In this document: positions 35,950-44,709 of the stretch, in pieces
Layout: every line of letters starts with the position of its first letter
Position numbering within the stretch: the first letter of the stretch is position 1
Origin: Bog-473 sp963791995
Lineage (GTDB): Bacteria; Actinomycetota; Acidimicrobiia; Acidimicrobiales; RAAP-2
DNA length: 64,000 nucleotides
Assembly: GCA_963791995.1 (NCBI GenBank)
Contig: CAWBUQ010000019.1
Coordinates: 124,001-188,000 of the forward strand
Direction: 5' to 3'
Position numbers and translations under genes: made by a program
Notes under the pieces: model-generated
What the model was told of the DNA's origin: nothing
What the model saw: the letters and a program-made list of their open reading frames with translations, nothing else
The model's database searches: none

Positions 35950-36756
35950 ATGGCCTTGGACCTCAAGGGGTGCCGCACGCTGGTCACGGGGGGCTCGTCG
36001 GGCATCGGCGCCGGACTGGCGGTCGCACTGGCCAAGCGCGGTGCGATCGTCGGCATCTGCGCCCGGCGGGCCGAGAAGCTCTCCGAGGTGGTCGGGCAGT
36101 GCATGGAGTGCTCCCCCGACAGCAGGATGTGGGTGGTCAACCTGGCCGACCCCGACGCGGTGGACAAGTTGGCGCTCGACGTGATGGACGCCTTCGGAGG
36201 GGTCGATCTCCTGGTCAACAACGCCGGCATCCCCAAACGCCGACACGTCACCGCCCTCGACATCGACACCATCACGGCGGTCATGCACGTCAACTACCTG
36301 TCGCCGATGCGCCTGACCTACGACCTGCTGCCCCAGATGCTGGCCCGCGGCTCGGGGACCATCGTCAACATCTCGTCCATCGCGGCCAAGCTGAGCGCCC
36401 CGGGCGAGGCGGCCTACGATGCCTCCAAGGCGGCATTGACCGCCTTCTCCGAGGCGATGGCCGTCGACCTGTGGGAGGACGGCATCAAGGTGATGGTGGT
36501 CTACCCCGGGGTCATCGACACCGAACTGTTCACCCTCCCCGACAACGACGTCCCCGATCTGCCGGTCGCGGCCGAGCCGGTCTCGGTCGCCGTGGACGCC
36601 ATCCTGGCGGGCCTCGAGTCGGGCGCCGCCCAGGTCTACGTGCCCGAGTGGTTCCACGGTGTCACCGCCAACAAGGAGAAGGACGTCGCTGCGTTCTTGG
36701 AGGGGACGGCGTCCTACCTGCGCGAGCAGAAGAAAAAGAAGCAGGTGGAGGCGTAG
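35950..36756 (+). CDS. SDR family oxidoreductase
   Basis: A 268-residue classical short-chain dehydrogenase. It has TLVTGGSSGIGAGLAVALAK (cofactor), LLVNNAGIPKRRHVTALDID (NAG), TIVNISSIAAKLSAPGEAAY (Ser) and YDASKAALTAFSEAMAVDLW (YxxxK). The Lys-rich end (EQKKKKQVEA) is unusual but short. It starts at 35950 and is the first of a plus-strand series of catabolic-looking genes. The substrate is unknown. Confidence 0.9.
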   Translation: MALDLKGCRTLVTGGSSGIGAGLAVALAKRGAIVGICARRAEKLSEVVGQCMECSPDSRMWVVNLADPDAVDKLALDVMDAFGGVDLLVNNAGIPKRRHVTALDIDTITAVMHVNYLSPMRLTYDLLPQMLARGSGTIVNISSIAAKLSAPGEAAYDASKAALTAFSEAMAVDLWEDGIKVMVVYPGVIDTELFTLPDNDVPDLPVAAEPVSVAVDAILAGLESGAAQVYVPEWFHGVTANKEKDVAAFLEGTASYLREQKKKKQVEA

Positions 36757-36844
36757 GGTCGGTCGCGGGCCGGTTGATCTGTCGCGGGTCCATCGGCGGG
36801 CCGGGAGCGGCCGCTCCGGGCCGGGGCGCAGAAGAGAGGTGGGC

Positions 36845-38059
36845 ATGAAGGTCGAACCGGATGCAGCCGGGATGAGCGAGGCCAGGCTCGAACGCATCAC
36901 CGAGCACTTCGGGCCCAATTACGTCGACGACGGGAAGATCGCCGGCTGCCAGATCACGGTGGCGCGCGGCGGCCACATCGCCTACTCCCGATCGATGGGT
37001 CTGATGGACCGCGAGCGGAACGTCCCGATGGCCGAGGACGCGATCTTCCGGATCTATTCCATGACCAAGCCCATTGCTTCGGTCGCCCTGATGCAGCTCT
37101 ACGAACGCGGCATGTTCCAGTTGCTCGACCCGGTGCACCGCTACATCCCCGAGTGGAGGACGCTGCAGGTGGGCGAGTCGCACGAGGACACTGTCACCCT
37201 GGTCAAGCCCCAGCGCCCGATGAACATGCGCGACGTCCTCATGCACACCACCGGCCTGCCGGGTGCCCTCTTCCCCGACAACCCGATCGACGCCTCCTTT
37301 GCCGAGGCGCGTCGCGCACTAGGGCACGGGCAGACGCTCGAGAGCGTGACCGCGCTCCTCGCCCAGCACCCGTTGAAGTTCCACCCCGGGACGCACTGGA
37401 ACTACGGGCTCTCCACCGACATCGTGGGCCGGCTGGTCGAGATCCTCTCGGGCCTGCGCTTCGACGAGTACCTCCGACAAGAGATCTTCGAGCCGCTCGG
37501 CATGATCGACACCGGCTTCTACGTGCCCGAGGACCAGCAGCCCCGCCTCGCCGCCTGCTACCAGTACCAGCCCGGCACGACGCCGCGCCTCATGGAAGGT
37601 CCCTTCGCCAACGGGATCCTGGCGCCGCACTCGTACCTCTCGGGTGCCGGCGGCCTCGTCTCCACCACGCACGACTACGTCGCTTTCTGCCAAATGCTGG
37701 CCAATGGCGGGCACCTCGGTGGGCGACGGATCCTCGGCCGCAAGACCATCGACCTGATGACGGTCAACCACTTCCCCGGCGGGGCCACCCTGGCGGACAT
37801 GGCCGTCGGCGGGTTCGGCGAGGCGGGGTTCGACGGCGTCGGCTTCGGCCTCGGCTTCGCAGTAGGACTTGGCCCCGCCGCCACCGCCATGGCCGGATCG
37901 GGCGGCGAGTTCTACTGGGGCGGTGCCGCCAGCACCGCGTTCTGGGTCGATCCGGTCGAGGACCTCTTCGTCGTCTTCATGACCCAGCTGTTCCCCTCGG
38001 TCGCGTACCCATTCCGCGCCCAGCTGCGCGCGCTGGTCTACCAGGCCATCGACGACTGA
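36845..38059 (+). CDS. Serine hydrolase of the beta-lactamase (class C / esterase) family
   Basis: A 404-residue cytosolic protein with the penicillin-binding fold. The SxxK nucleophile motif is FRIYSMTKPIASVALMQLYE near residue 80. The YxN-equivalent Tyr is in HWNYGLSTDIVGRLVEILSG. The third motif region is glycine-rich near AGSGGEFYWGGAASTAFWVD. Such proteins are usually esterases or amidases rather than true beta-lactamases; no signal peptide is present. GAGGTG precedes the ATG. The stop overlaps the agmatinase-like start by one base. Confidence 0.9.
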   Translation: MKVEPDAAGMSEARLERITEHFGPNYVDDGKIAGCQITVARGGHIAYSRSMGLMDRERNVPMAEDAIFRIYSMTKPIASVALMQLYERGMFQLLDPVHRYIPEWRTLQVGESHEDTVTLVKPQRPMNMRDVLMHTTGLPGALFPDNPIDASFAEARRALGHGQTLESVTALLAQHPLKFHPGTHWNYGLSTDIVGRLVEILSGLRFDEYLRQEIFEPLGMIDTGFYVPEDQQPRLAACYQYQPGTTPRLMEGPFANGILAPHSYLSGAGGLVSTTHDYVAFCQMLANGGHLGGRRILGRKTIDLMTVNHFPGGATLADMAVGGFGEAGFDGVGFGLGFAVGLGPAATAMAGSGGEFYWGGAASTAFWVDPVEDLFVVFMTQLFPSVAYPFRAQLRALVYQAIDD

Positions 38060-39015
38060 TGGCGGCCGCGGCCGCGGGCGACAAGGTGGGGCCGGCCGAC
38101 GCCACGGTGACCCCGCGGTTCGCCGGCTTGGCCACGTTCGCCCGGTTGCCCACGGCCGACGCCGTGGCGGACTGGGACATCGGCGTGGTCGGCGTCCCCT
38201 TCGACGGTGGCACGAGCTATCGCCCGGGTGCCCGGTTCGGGCCGGCGGCCGTGCGCCAGGGCTCGCGCCTGCTGCGGCCCTACAACCCCGCCCAGGACTC
38301 GCTGCCCTTCGAACTGGCCCAGGTGGTCGACGCCGGGGACATCGCCTGCACACCCTTCAGCACCGAAGAGGCCGTGGTACAGATCGAGGCGGGTGCGCGC
38401 GCCCTGCTCCACGGAGGCGGCCACCTGGTCGCCGTCGGCGGGGACCACACCATCGCGCTGCCGCTGCTGCGCGCCACGGCCGAGCGGCACGGGCCCCTGG
38501 CCCTGGTGCACTTCGACGCGCATCTCGACACCTGGGACACCTACTTCGGGCAGCGCTTCACACACGGCACACCCTTCCGGCGGGCGTGGGAGGAGGGGCT
38601 GCTCCTCCAGGAGCGCAGCGTCCACGTCGGGCTGCGCGGCCCGCTCTACAGCGATGCCGACCTGCGCGACGACACCGGCATGGGCTTCGCCCAGCTGACC
38701 ACCGACGACGTCGCCGATGGACTGGCCTCGGTGGTGGCGCGGATGCTGGCGAGGGTGGGCGACGCACCCGTCTACGTGTCGGTCGACATCGACGTGCTCG
38801 ACCCGGCTCACGCGCCGGGGACCGGCACACCCGAAGCGGGGGGCCTCACCAGCCGCGAGCTCTTGACGCTGCTGCGGGGCCTGGCGCCCGCGCACATCGT
38901 CGGGGCGGACGTCGTGGAGGTCTGCCCCGCCTACGACCAGTCCGAGATCACGGCGGTGGCCGCCGCCCACGTGCTCTACGAGTTGGTCACGCTGATGGCG
39001 AGACGCCGGGACTGA
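38059..39015 (+). CDS. Agmatinase/arginase family ureohydrolase
   Basis: A 318-residue binuclear Mn enzyme that cleaves guanidino groups to urea. Metal ligands are visible in VAVGGDHTIALPLLRA, LVHFDAHLDTWDTYFG and YVSVDIDVLDPAHAPGTGTP. The N-terminal VVGVPFDGGTSYRPGARFGP is typical of agmatinase/guanidinobutyrase. Its ATG shares a base with the preceding stop (TGATG). With the nearby nitrilase-fold and amidohydrolase genes it suggests use of a guanidine or amide compound as nitrogen source. Confidence 0.93.
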   Translation: MAAAAAGDKVGPADATVTPRFAGLATFARLPTADAVADWDIGVVGVPFDGGTSYRPGARFGPAAVRQGSRLLRPYNPAQDSLPFELAQVVDAGDIACTPFSTEEAVVQIEAGARALLHGGGHLVAVGGDHTIALPLLRATAERHGPLALVHFDAHLDTWDTYFGQRFTHGTPFRRAWEEGLLLQERSVHVGLRGPLYSDADLRDDTGMGFAQLTTDDVADGLASVVARMLARVGDAPVYVSVDIDVLDPAHAPGTGTPEAGGLTSRELLTLLRGLAPAHIVGADVVEVCPAYDQSEITAVAAAHVLYELVTLMARRRD

Positions 39016-39156
39016 GGGCTCTCTCTCCTGGGCTGCTTGTAACAGTCCATTCACAACCGGGAAACCGTGCCCGAACGTTGCCGCCGTACCCTTCGACGTG
39101 GACGCGTATGTCAGCGACGGTCTGGAGCGGCGATCGGTGAGCCAGGTGGGCGGGTC

Positions 39157-40017
39157 ATGAAGCGGGACCTCCTGGTCGGGGTAGCCCAGTGGCTCCCGGT
39201 CCCCGGCGACGACGCCACCAACTTAGCGGTGGCCCTCGGCATGGTCGACGCTGCCGCGGCCCAGGGTGTGCAGCTCCTGGTGCTCCCTGAGCTGTGGTCC
39301 TGCGGTTACGACCCCGAGACCCTGCCCGACGACGCGCGACGCGGCGCCGAGACCCGGGACGGGCCGCGGGCCCGGGCGCTCGGCGAGGCCGCCCGTCGAC
39401 ACGATCTCTTCCTCGTTGCCGGCAGCGTGCCCGAACTGGACGACGGCGCGCTCTACGACACCGTCCTCGCCTTCAACCAACGGGGCGAGCTGGCCGCCTG
39501 GCACCGCAAGACCCACCTGTACCCGGTCACGCTCGAGCGCGCCGTGTTCAGCGCAGGCGACCGCCTCACCGCGTTCGACGATCCGATGCTCGGGCGCGTC
39601 GGCCTGGTCGTGGGGTTCGAGGCTGACATCCCCGAGGTCGCACGCGCCTTGGCGCTGCGCGGGGCGCGCCTCGTCGTCGCGCCGGCGGCCGCCGAGGTCG
39701 AACGGGCACCGGCCTGGGATCTCCTCCATCCGGCGTGGGCGTTGGCCAACGGCCAGTGGTGGGTGCAGGCGAACCAGGCGGGATCCCATGCGACCTGGAC
39801 CCTGCTCGGACAGAGTCGGATCGTGGCGCCGACGGGTACCGTGGTCGCCGAGGCCAGCACGGCGCTCCCCGGCGGTGCGCCGGCCGCCGAGCTCTTGGTG
39901 CACCGGATCGATCTCCACCTGGCCCGCCGACGCGAAGGCACGGCCGCCCTGTTCGAGGACGAACGCCGTCCCCAGCTCTATGCCGAACTGGTCGACCGGG
40001 TGCCGGCAGCGGGGTAG
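39157..40017 (+). CDS. Carbon-nitrogen hydrolase (nitrilase fold) lacking the catalytic cysteine
   Basis: A 286-residue nitrilase-superfamily protein. The triad Glu is E45 in LLVLPELWSCGYDPETLP, and the Lys is K118 in LAAWHRKTHLYPVTLERAVF. The nucleophile position, normally I/V-C-Y-D/E, reads GLVVGFEADIPEVARALALR, with Gly153 in place of Cys. The frame is otherwise intact, so this is not a slip. Without the Cys, amidase activity is not expected; it may bind a ligand or regulate. It lies between the agmatinase-like and nitroreductase genes. Confidence 0.85.
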   Translation: MKRDLLVGVAQWLPVPGDDATNLAVALGMVDAAAAQGVQLLVLPELWSCGYDPETLPDDARRGAETRDGPRARALGEAARRHDLFLVAGSVPELDDGALYDTVLAFNQRGELAAWHRKTHLYPVTLERAVFSAGDRLTAFDDPMLGRVGLVVGFEADIPEVARALALRGARLVVAPAAAEVERAPAWDLLHPAWALANGQWWVQANQAGSHATWTLLGQSRIVAPTGTVVAEASTALPGGAPAAELLVHRIDLHLARRREGTAALFEDERRPQLYAELVDRVPAAG

Positions 40018-40058
40018 GCACGGCCTGGCGGTCGAAGTGCGTTGGTAGGGTCGCCGCC

Positions 40059-40775
40059 GTGGCAGCCGACCCGCGCGACGAGATCTCGCTCTACGAGGGC
40101 CTGCTGAGCACCCGCGCCATCCGGCACTACACCGACGAGCCCGTCCCGGCAGACGCGTTACGCGACATCCTCTTTGCCGCCACCAGGGCCCCGAGCGGCT
40201 CGAACCGCCAGCCGTTCCGCTTCGTCGTGCTGAGCGACGGGCCTGTTGCCCAGGAGGCCAAACGACTCATCGGTGTCGGGGCGCGTCGGTTCTGGGCCGC
40301 CAAGCGCGAGGCGGACGGCTACGACCGCGGGTCGGGCACCGAGGCCGGCTCGCCCAAGGCGCGCATGGCGCAGACCATGCAGCACTACGTCGACAGCTAC
40401 GAGTCGGTCCCGGTGCTGATCCTCGCCTGCTACGTGCCCTACCGCGACCACTCGGCTGCCAGTGACGGCGCCTCGATCTACCCGGCATGCCAGAACCTGC
40501 TCCTGGCGGCACGGGCCCTCGGCTACGGAGGCGTGATGACCGGCTGGCAGTTCGCGGCGGAGGGCGAGTTGCGGGCGTTGCTGCACATCCCCGACGAAGT
40601 GGCGATGATGGCCACCATCACGATCGGCCGGCCGCACGGACGGCACGGCCCGGTACGGCGCCGGCCGCTCCCCGAGCTGGTCTTCGGTGAGCGCTGGGGC
40701 GTCGCACCGCCCTGGGCGGTGGACCCCGAGGGAACCGCGCACACCGCGGCGGGACCGCCCAGGCCGAGCACGTAG
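40059..40775 (+). CDS. Nitroreductase family protein
   Basis: A 238-residue FMN-dependent reductase. It has STRAIRHYTDEPVPADALRD and the FMN-contact RAPSGSNRQPFRFVVLSDG. YPACQNLLLAARALGYGGVM and ITIGRPHGRHGPVRRRPLPE are typical of the family's second half. A GTG at 40059 opens the frame about 40 bp after the nitrilase-fold gene. It probably reduces nitro-aromatics, quinones or a related electron acceptor using NAD(P)H. Confidence 0.9.
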   Translation: MAADPRDEISLYEGLLSTRAIRHYTDEPVPADALRDILFAATRAPSGSNRQPFRFVVLSDGPVAQEAKRLIGVGARRFWAAKREADGYDRGSGTEAGSPKARMAQTMQHYVDSYESVPVLILACYVPYRDHSAASDGASIYPACQNLLLAARALGYGGVMTGWQFAAEGELRALLHIPDEVAMMATITIGRPHGRHGPVRRRPLPELVFGERWGVAPPWAVDPEGTAHTAAGPPRPST

Positions 40776-40814
40776 AGTCAGGGTGTTGCGTTCGCCGCTC
40801 GCGGAAGGCTGACC

Positions 40815-42008
40815 ATGCACGCTGTCGATTCCCCGGTCTTCGACGCCGACAACCACTACTACGAGGCGCTCGATGCGTTCACCCGGCACCTCGATCCGGC
40901 ACTCGGGCCCCGGGTCATTGAGTGGGTCGAGATAGGTGGACGCCGTTACCACGCGCTGGGTGGCCGGGTGAGCCGCGCCGTCACCAACCCGACCTTCAAC
41001 CCGATCGCGCCTGCCGGCGCGTTGGTCGACTTCTTCCGCGGGAATCCCGACGGGCGGCCCATGCACGAGCTCATGGGGAAGTCCGAGCCCATCCGCCCCG
41101 AGTACCGCGACCGCGATGCACGCCTGGCGACGATGGACGCCCAAGGGCTGGCGCAGGTCTGGCTCTTTCCGACCCTCGGCATGCTCTACGAGGAGACGTT
41201 GAAGCAGGACCCCGAAGCAGTCGTGCTTCTCTTCCGTGCCTTCAACCGCTGGCTCGCCGAAGACTGGGGCATGGCGTATCAGGACCGGATCTTCGCCTCC
41301 CCCTACATCACACTGGCCGACGTGGACGAAGCGGTCCACGAGCTCGAGTGGGCGCTCGGCCAGGGCGCTCGCACCGTGGTCATGCGGGCGGCGGCACCGA
41401 CGACGGCCGACGGCCCCCTCTCCCCTGCCTCCGACGTCTTCGATCCGTTCTGGGCCAGGGTGAACGAGGCCGGCATCACGGTCGTCGTCCACGCCGGCGA
41501 CGCCGGGCTGTCCTCGAACGGCTACGCGGTCGACGGATTCTCCGCCTCCTTCAAGGCCGGCGGTCAACGCCAGCGTCCGAGCATCAAGATGTTCGCCATT
41601 GAGCGGGCGGCCCACGACTTCTTAGCCACCCTCGTTCTCGAGAAGCTCTTCGAGCGGTTCCCCAATGTGCGTGTGGCGTCAGTCGAGAACGGCTCAGAGT
41701 TCCTCGCACCGCTCTTTCGCAAACTGGCGACCACGACGCGACGGATGCCCGGCTACTTCAGCGAAGATCCGGTCGTCACCTTCCGGCGCCACGTGTGGAT
41801 CAACCCGTTCTGGGAGGACGACGTCGGCGAGATCGTCGACCTGGTCGGTGACGACCGCGTGATCTTCGGTTCGGACTGGCCCCACGTCGAAGGCCTGCCC
41901 GAGCCCACCGACTGGGTGACCGAGCTGCAGAAGCTCCCGCCCGAGTCGGTGCCCAAGATCATGGGCGCCAACGTGTCCGAGCTCAACGAATGGCGACCAG
42001 CCCGATGA
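40815..42008 (+). CDS. Amidohydrolase-2 family metal-dependent hydrolase
   Basis: A 397-residue TIM-barrel hydrolase/decarboxylase of the ACMSD-related family. The first metal motif is degenerate (VFDADNHYYEALDAFTRHLD), with Asp-x-Asp-x-His in place of His-x-His. Further elements are ITVVVHAGDAG, VRVASVENGSEFLAPLFRKL and DRVIFGSDWPHVEGLPEP, with the conserved Asp. The length is usual for actinobacterial members. Its TGA overlaps the start of the glucose-6-phosphate dehydrogenase by four bases. Confidence 0.88.
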   Translation: MHAVDSPVFDADNHYYEALDAFTRHLDPALGPRVIEWVEIGGRRYHALGGRVSRAVTNPTFNPIAPAGALVDFFRGNPDGRPMHELMGKSEPIRPEYRDRDARLATMDAQGLAQVWLFPTLGMLYEETLKQDPEAVVLLFRAFNRWLAEDWGMAYQDRIFASPYITLADVDEAVHELEWALGQGARTVVMRAAAPTTADGPLSPASDVFDPFWARVNEAGITVVVHAGDAGLSSNGYAVDGFSASFKAGGQRQRPSIKMFAIERAAHDFLATLVLEKLFERFPNVRVASVENGSEFLAPLFRKLATTTRRMPGYFSEDPVVTFRRHVWINPFWEDDVGEIVDLVGDDRVIFGSDWPHVEGLPEPTDWVTELQKLPPESVPKIMGANVSELNEWRPAR

Positions 42009-43484
42009 CCGAGGTCATCGACCGTAGCGAAACCGTCGAGCTCTGCCGCTCCGGCCTCCCAGATCGATCCACACGTCATCGTCCTTTTCGGGGCGACCGG
42101 CGACCTGGCGGCGCGCAAGCTCCTGCCCGGCCTGCTCCACCTCTCCATGTCGGGGATGATGCCCGAGTACCGCGTCGTCGGGAGCTCGACCCGGGACCTG
42201 AGCGACGAGGACTTCCGCCATCTCGCCCGTGAGGCCTGCGACCGCTACACCTCGGGCAAGATCTCGCTCGGGCAGTGGGCCAACTTCGAGCGACGGCTGA
42301 CCTTCGTCTCGACCGCGGTCGGGCCGCAGACCTTCGCCGAGCACGTCGGCAACATCGAAGCCGAGATCGGCGACGACGTCCGCCGGCTTCACTACCTGAG
42401 CATCCCGCCGGCAGCAGACCGCGACATCATCCAGTTGCTGGCCGACGCCAAGCTGGTCGAGCGGTCGCGGGTGATCCTCGAGAAGCCGTTCGGCACCGAC
42501 CTGGCGAGTGCCGTGGCACTCAACGACATGCTGCACCAGGTCTTCGACGAGGAGCAGATCTTCCGCATCGACCACTTCCTCGGGAAGGAGGCGGCGCAGA
42601 ACATCTTGGCGTTCCGCTTCGCCAACGGTCTCTTCGAGCCCATCTGGAACCGCGACCACATCGATCACGTGCAGATCGACGTGCCCGAGACGCTGTCGGT
42701 CGACGACCGCGTCAGCTTCTACGAAGCCACCGGCGCCTTCAAGGACATGGTGGTGACCCACCTCTTCCAGATCCTCGGGTTCATGGCGATGGAGCCGCCG
42801 ACATCGCTCGAAGCCTCCTCCATCGGCGAGGAGAAGAACAAGGTGTTCCGCTCCTTGCGCCCGCTCGACGTGACCCAGGTGGTGCGGGGACAGTACGACG
42901 GGTACCGCGACCTCGAGGGCGTGGCCCCCGACTCGGACACCGAGACCTTCGTGGCGCTGCGCTGCGAGATCGACAACTGGCGCTGGGCCGGCGTGCCCTT
43001 CTTCTTGCGCACGGGCAAGGAGATGGGGAGCGGCGAGCGCATCATCTCCATCGCCTTCCGCGAGCCGCCCAAGTCGATGTTCCCCGCCGGCTCGGGAGTG
43101 GGCAGCCAGGGTCCCGACCACCTCACCTTCGATCTGGCCGATTCCTCCAAGCTCTCGCTGTCCTTCTACGGAAAGAAACCCGGACCCGGCATGAAGCTCG
43201 AGAAGCTCAGCCTGCAGTTCGCCCTGCACGAGACGGGCCAGGACGCCGACGTCCTCGAGGCCTACGAGCGACTCATTCACGACGCCATGGTGGGCGACCA
43301 CACGCTCTTCAACACGGCCGAAGGAATTGAGCGCCTGTGGGAGGTCTCGACACCGCTGCTCGAGAACCCACCCCCGGTCCAGCCCTACGAAAGGGGCGGC
43401 TGGGGCCCGCCCGAGATCAACGACCTCATCGCGCCGCGCACCTGGCGGCTGCCCTTCGAGCGTCGCTGGCGCGGGGCGACCTGA
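42005..43484 (+). CDS. zwf: Glucose-6-phosphate 1-dehydrogenase (one frameshift near the start)
   Basis: A protein of about 493 residues that oxidises glucose-6-phosphate with NAD(P)+, the entry to the pentose-phosphate pathway. The cofactor motif is VIVLFGATGDLAARKLLPGL, the substrate motif RIDHFLGKEAAQNI has the catalytic His, and RVILEKPFGTDLASA follows the family order. The first ~15 codons from the ATG at 42005 are in another frame, and a slip near 42040 is needed. Overlap with the amidohydrolase stop (ATGA) supports this start. No tal, tkt or gnd gene is adjacent. Confidence 0.92.
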
Positions 43485-43616
43485 GGGACCGATGGGGCAG
43501 AGGGCGAGCTCGATCCACTGTCCTCGCAGTCGCCACGGACTTCGCCTCCCCCACCACGTAAGAACAACGGTTGCCGGCTGTTGCCTCCTCGGAGGGGCAT
43601 ACGGAAGAGGACTTCC

Positions 43617-44262
43617 ATGCCAGATGGTCCATCCGCCAACCCTCGGACCCGTCGACGCAGCACTGCCGCCATGCTGGTGGTTGCCACTCTGCCCCCCTCG
43701 GGCTGGTCGCGGCGACCACGACACCGGTGTCGGCAGCGACGAGCCGGGGTGCTGCGCAAGCGGCACAGCCACCGCAAGGCATCGTCGGACAGGCGTACTC
43801 CTATCAGCTTCAGAACAACGCTGGCTCACCTGCGACGAGCGCCTCACCTCCTGACTATGGAGCGGCCAACGTCAATGGCCCATGTCCGTCGGCGGGCTAC
43901 GTCGGAGGGCTGCCGAGCGGATTGTCCCTGTCCTCGACGGGGCTGATCACCGGGACGCCCGAGTTCCCGAACAGACACAGTTCTGCGATTACCTGACCTT
44001 CGCGGACAGTTACAACACCGATGGCGCCGTAATCATCACGATGACCGTGGGAACCGGCAATGCAACACTTGATTCGGTCGCGATACCCGTGGTGAGCGAT
44101 GTCGTCAGTGGGCAGCAAAACGGACTGGCCGCCGCCGAAGGTCTCACCGGCTTCGTCGAGGATCAGCCTGCGTGTGTGGAGTACTACGTCGAGGTCGCCG
44201 AATCAGCAGTGGGTAAAAGTGGTTCGGTGGGGCCCCCGCCCGCTTTCTGTTTCGCCGTCTAA
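43617..44262 (+). CDS. Secreted protein with putative Ig-like domain (frameshifted)
   Basis: A protein of about 215 residues read through at least two slips (near 43695 and 43970). The N-terminus RTRRRSTAAMLVVATLPP looks like a signal peptide. The body has GIVGQAYSYQLQNNAGSPAT and GGLPSGLSLSSTGLITGTPE, the hallmark L-P-x-G-L-x-L/S-x-x-T-G-x-I-x-G-T-P of He_PIG/putative-Ig domains. The C-terminal part has four scattered Cys residues. It is probably a cell-surface or secreted adhesion-type protein. Confidence 0.6.
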
Positions 44263-44308
44263 CAGCAATGTGGAGACATCGGGGGGCCGGGGGTCGGTCG
44301 ATGGGATG

Positions 44309-44569
44309 CTACGAGCGTCTCTCTTGACCTGCGGCGTCTCGAAGTGCGATGAAATTCAGCGGCTTTGTTGTACACGCTGGGTAGAGGTACGAACGCTTCT
44401 CGTGAACTGTTGTCCATCTTGCTGAGTTGAGGCAACTAAGAAACGCTTCCGACACGATGTCCGAGGCATCGCTGGGTCCGACGAGACCCGTGGCGAACCG
44501 GATGAGGTCGTCAGCGTGTTTTCGATAGACCTCAGCATCCGCCTCCTCCACACCCATCAGATGCCGCAA
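44309..44569 (-). pseudogene. Remnant of an ECF-type sigma factor (region 2 only)
   Basis: A frame of 86 codons. VYRKHADDLIRFATGLVGPS and ASDIVSEAFLSCLNSARWTT match sigma-70 region 2 (D-A-x-D-I-V-x-E-A-F). After LNFIALRD the frame degrades and ends. Region 4, needed for -35 recognition, is absent in any frame nearby. It is probably a decayed or truncated ECF sigma gene. Confidence 0.5.
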
Positions 44570-44709
44570 CCCGGCTATTGGGTGACAGCATTTCTCAGAA
44601 TGTTTGGGCGCTGGGCGTTGGGGTGCCCCACTTCACCGAGATGGTGAGACGCTCCTGAGCAGCCGCATCTCTGGGGACCTTGGGTCGGTGGGGCCCACGG
44701 ATATGCGGC

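Noticed and set aside
36845..38059. Beta-lactamase conferring drug resistance
   Set aside because: SxxK and Tyr motifs are present but there is no signal peptide and the neighbours are catabolic, so an esterase or amidase is more likely.
39100..39160. Small upstream frame overlapping the nitrilase-fold start (about 20 codons from a GTG, ending TCATGA)
   Set aside because: No ribosome site, no recognisable peptide, and GC-rich DNA gives such frames often.
43485..44709. Mobile element or integrated remnant around the sigma-factor fragment
   Set aside because: No transposase, integrase, terminal repeat or target duplication was recognised in any frame.
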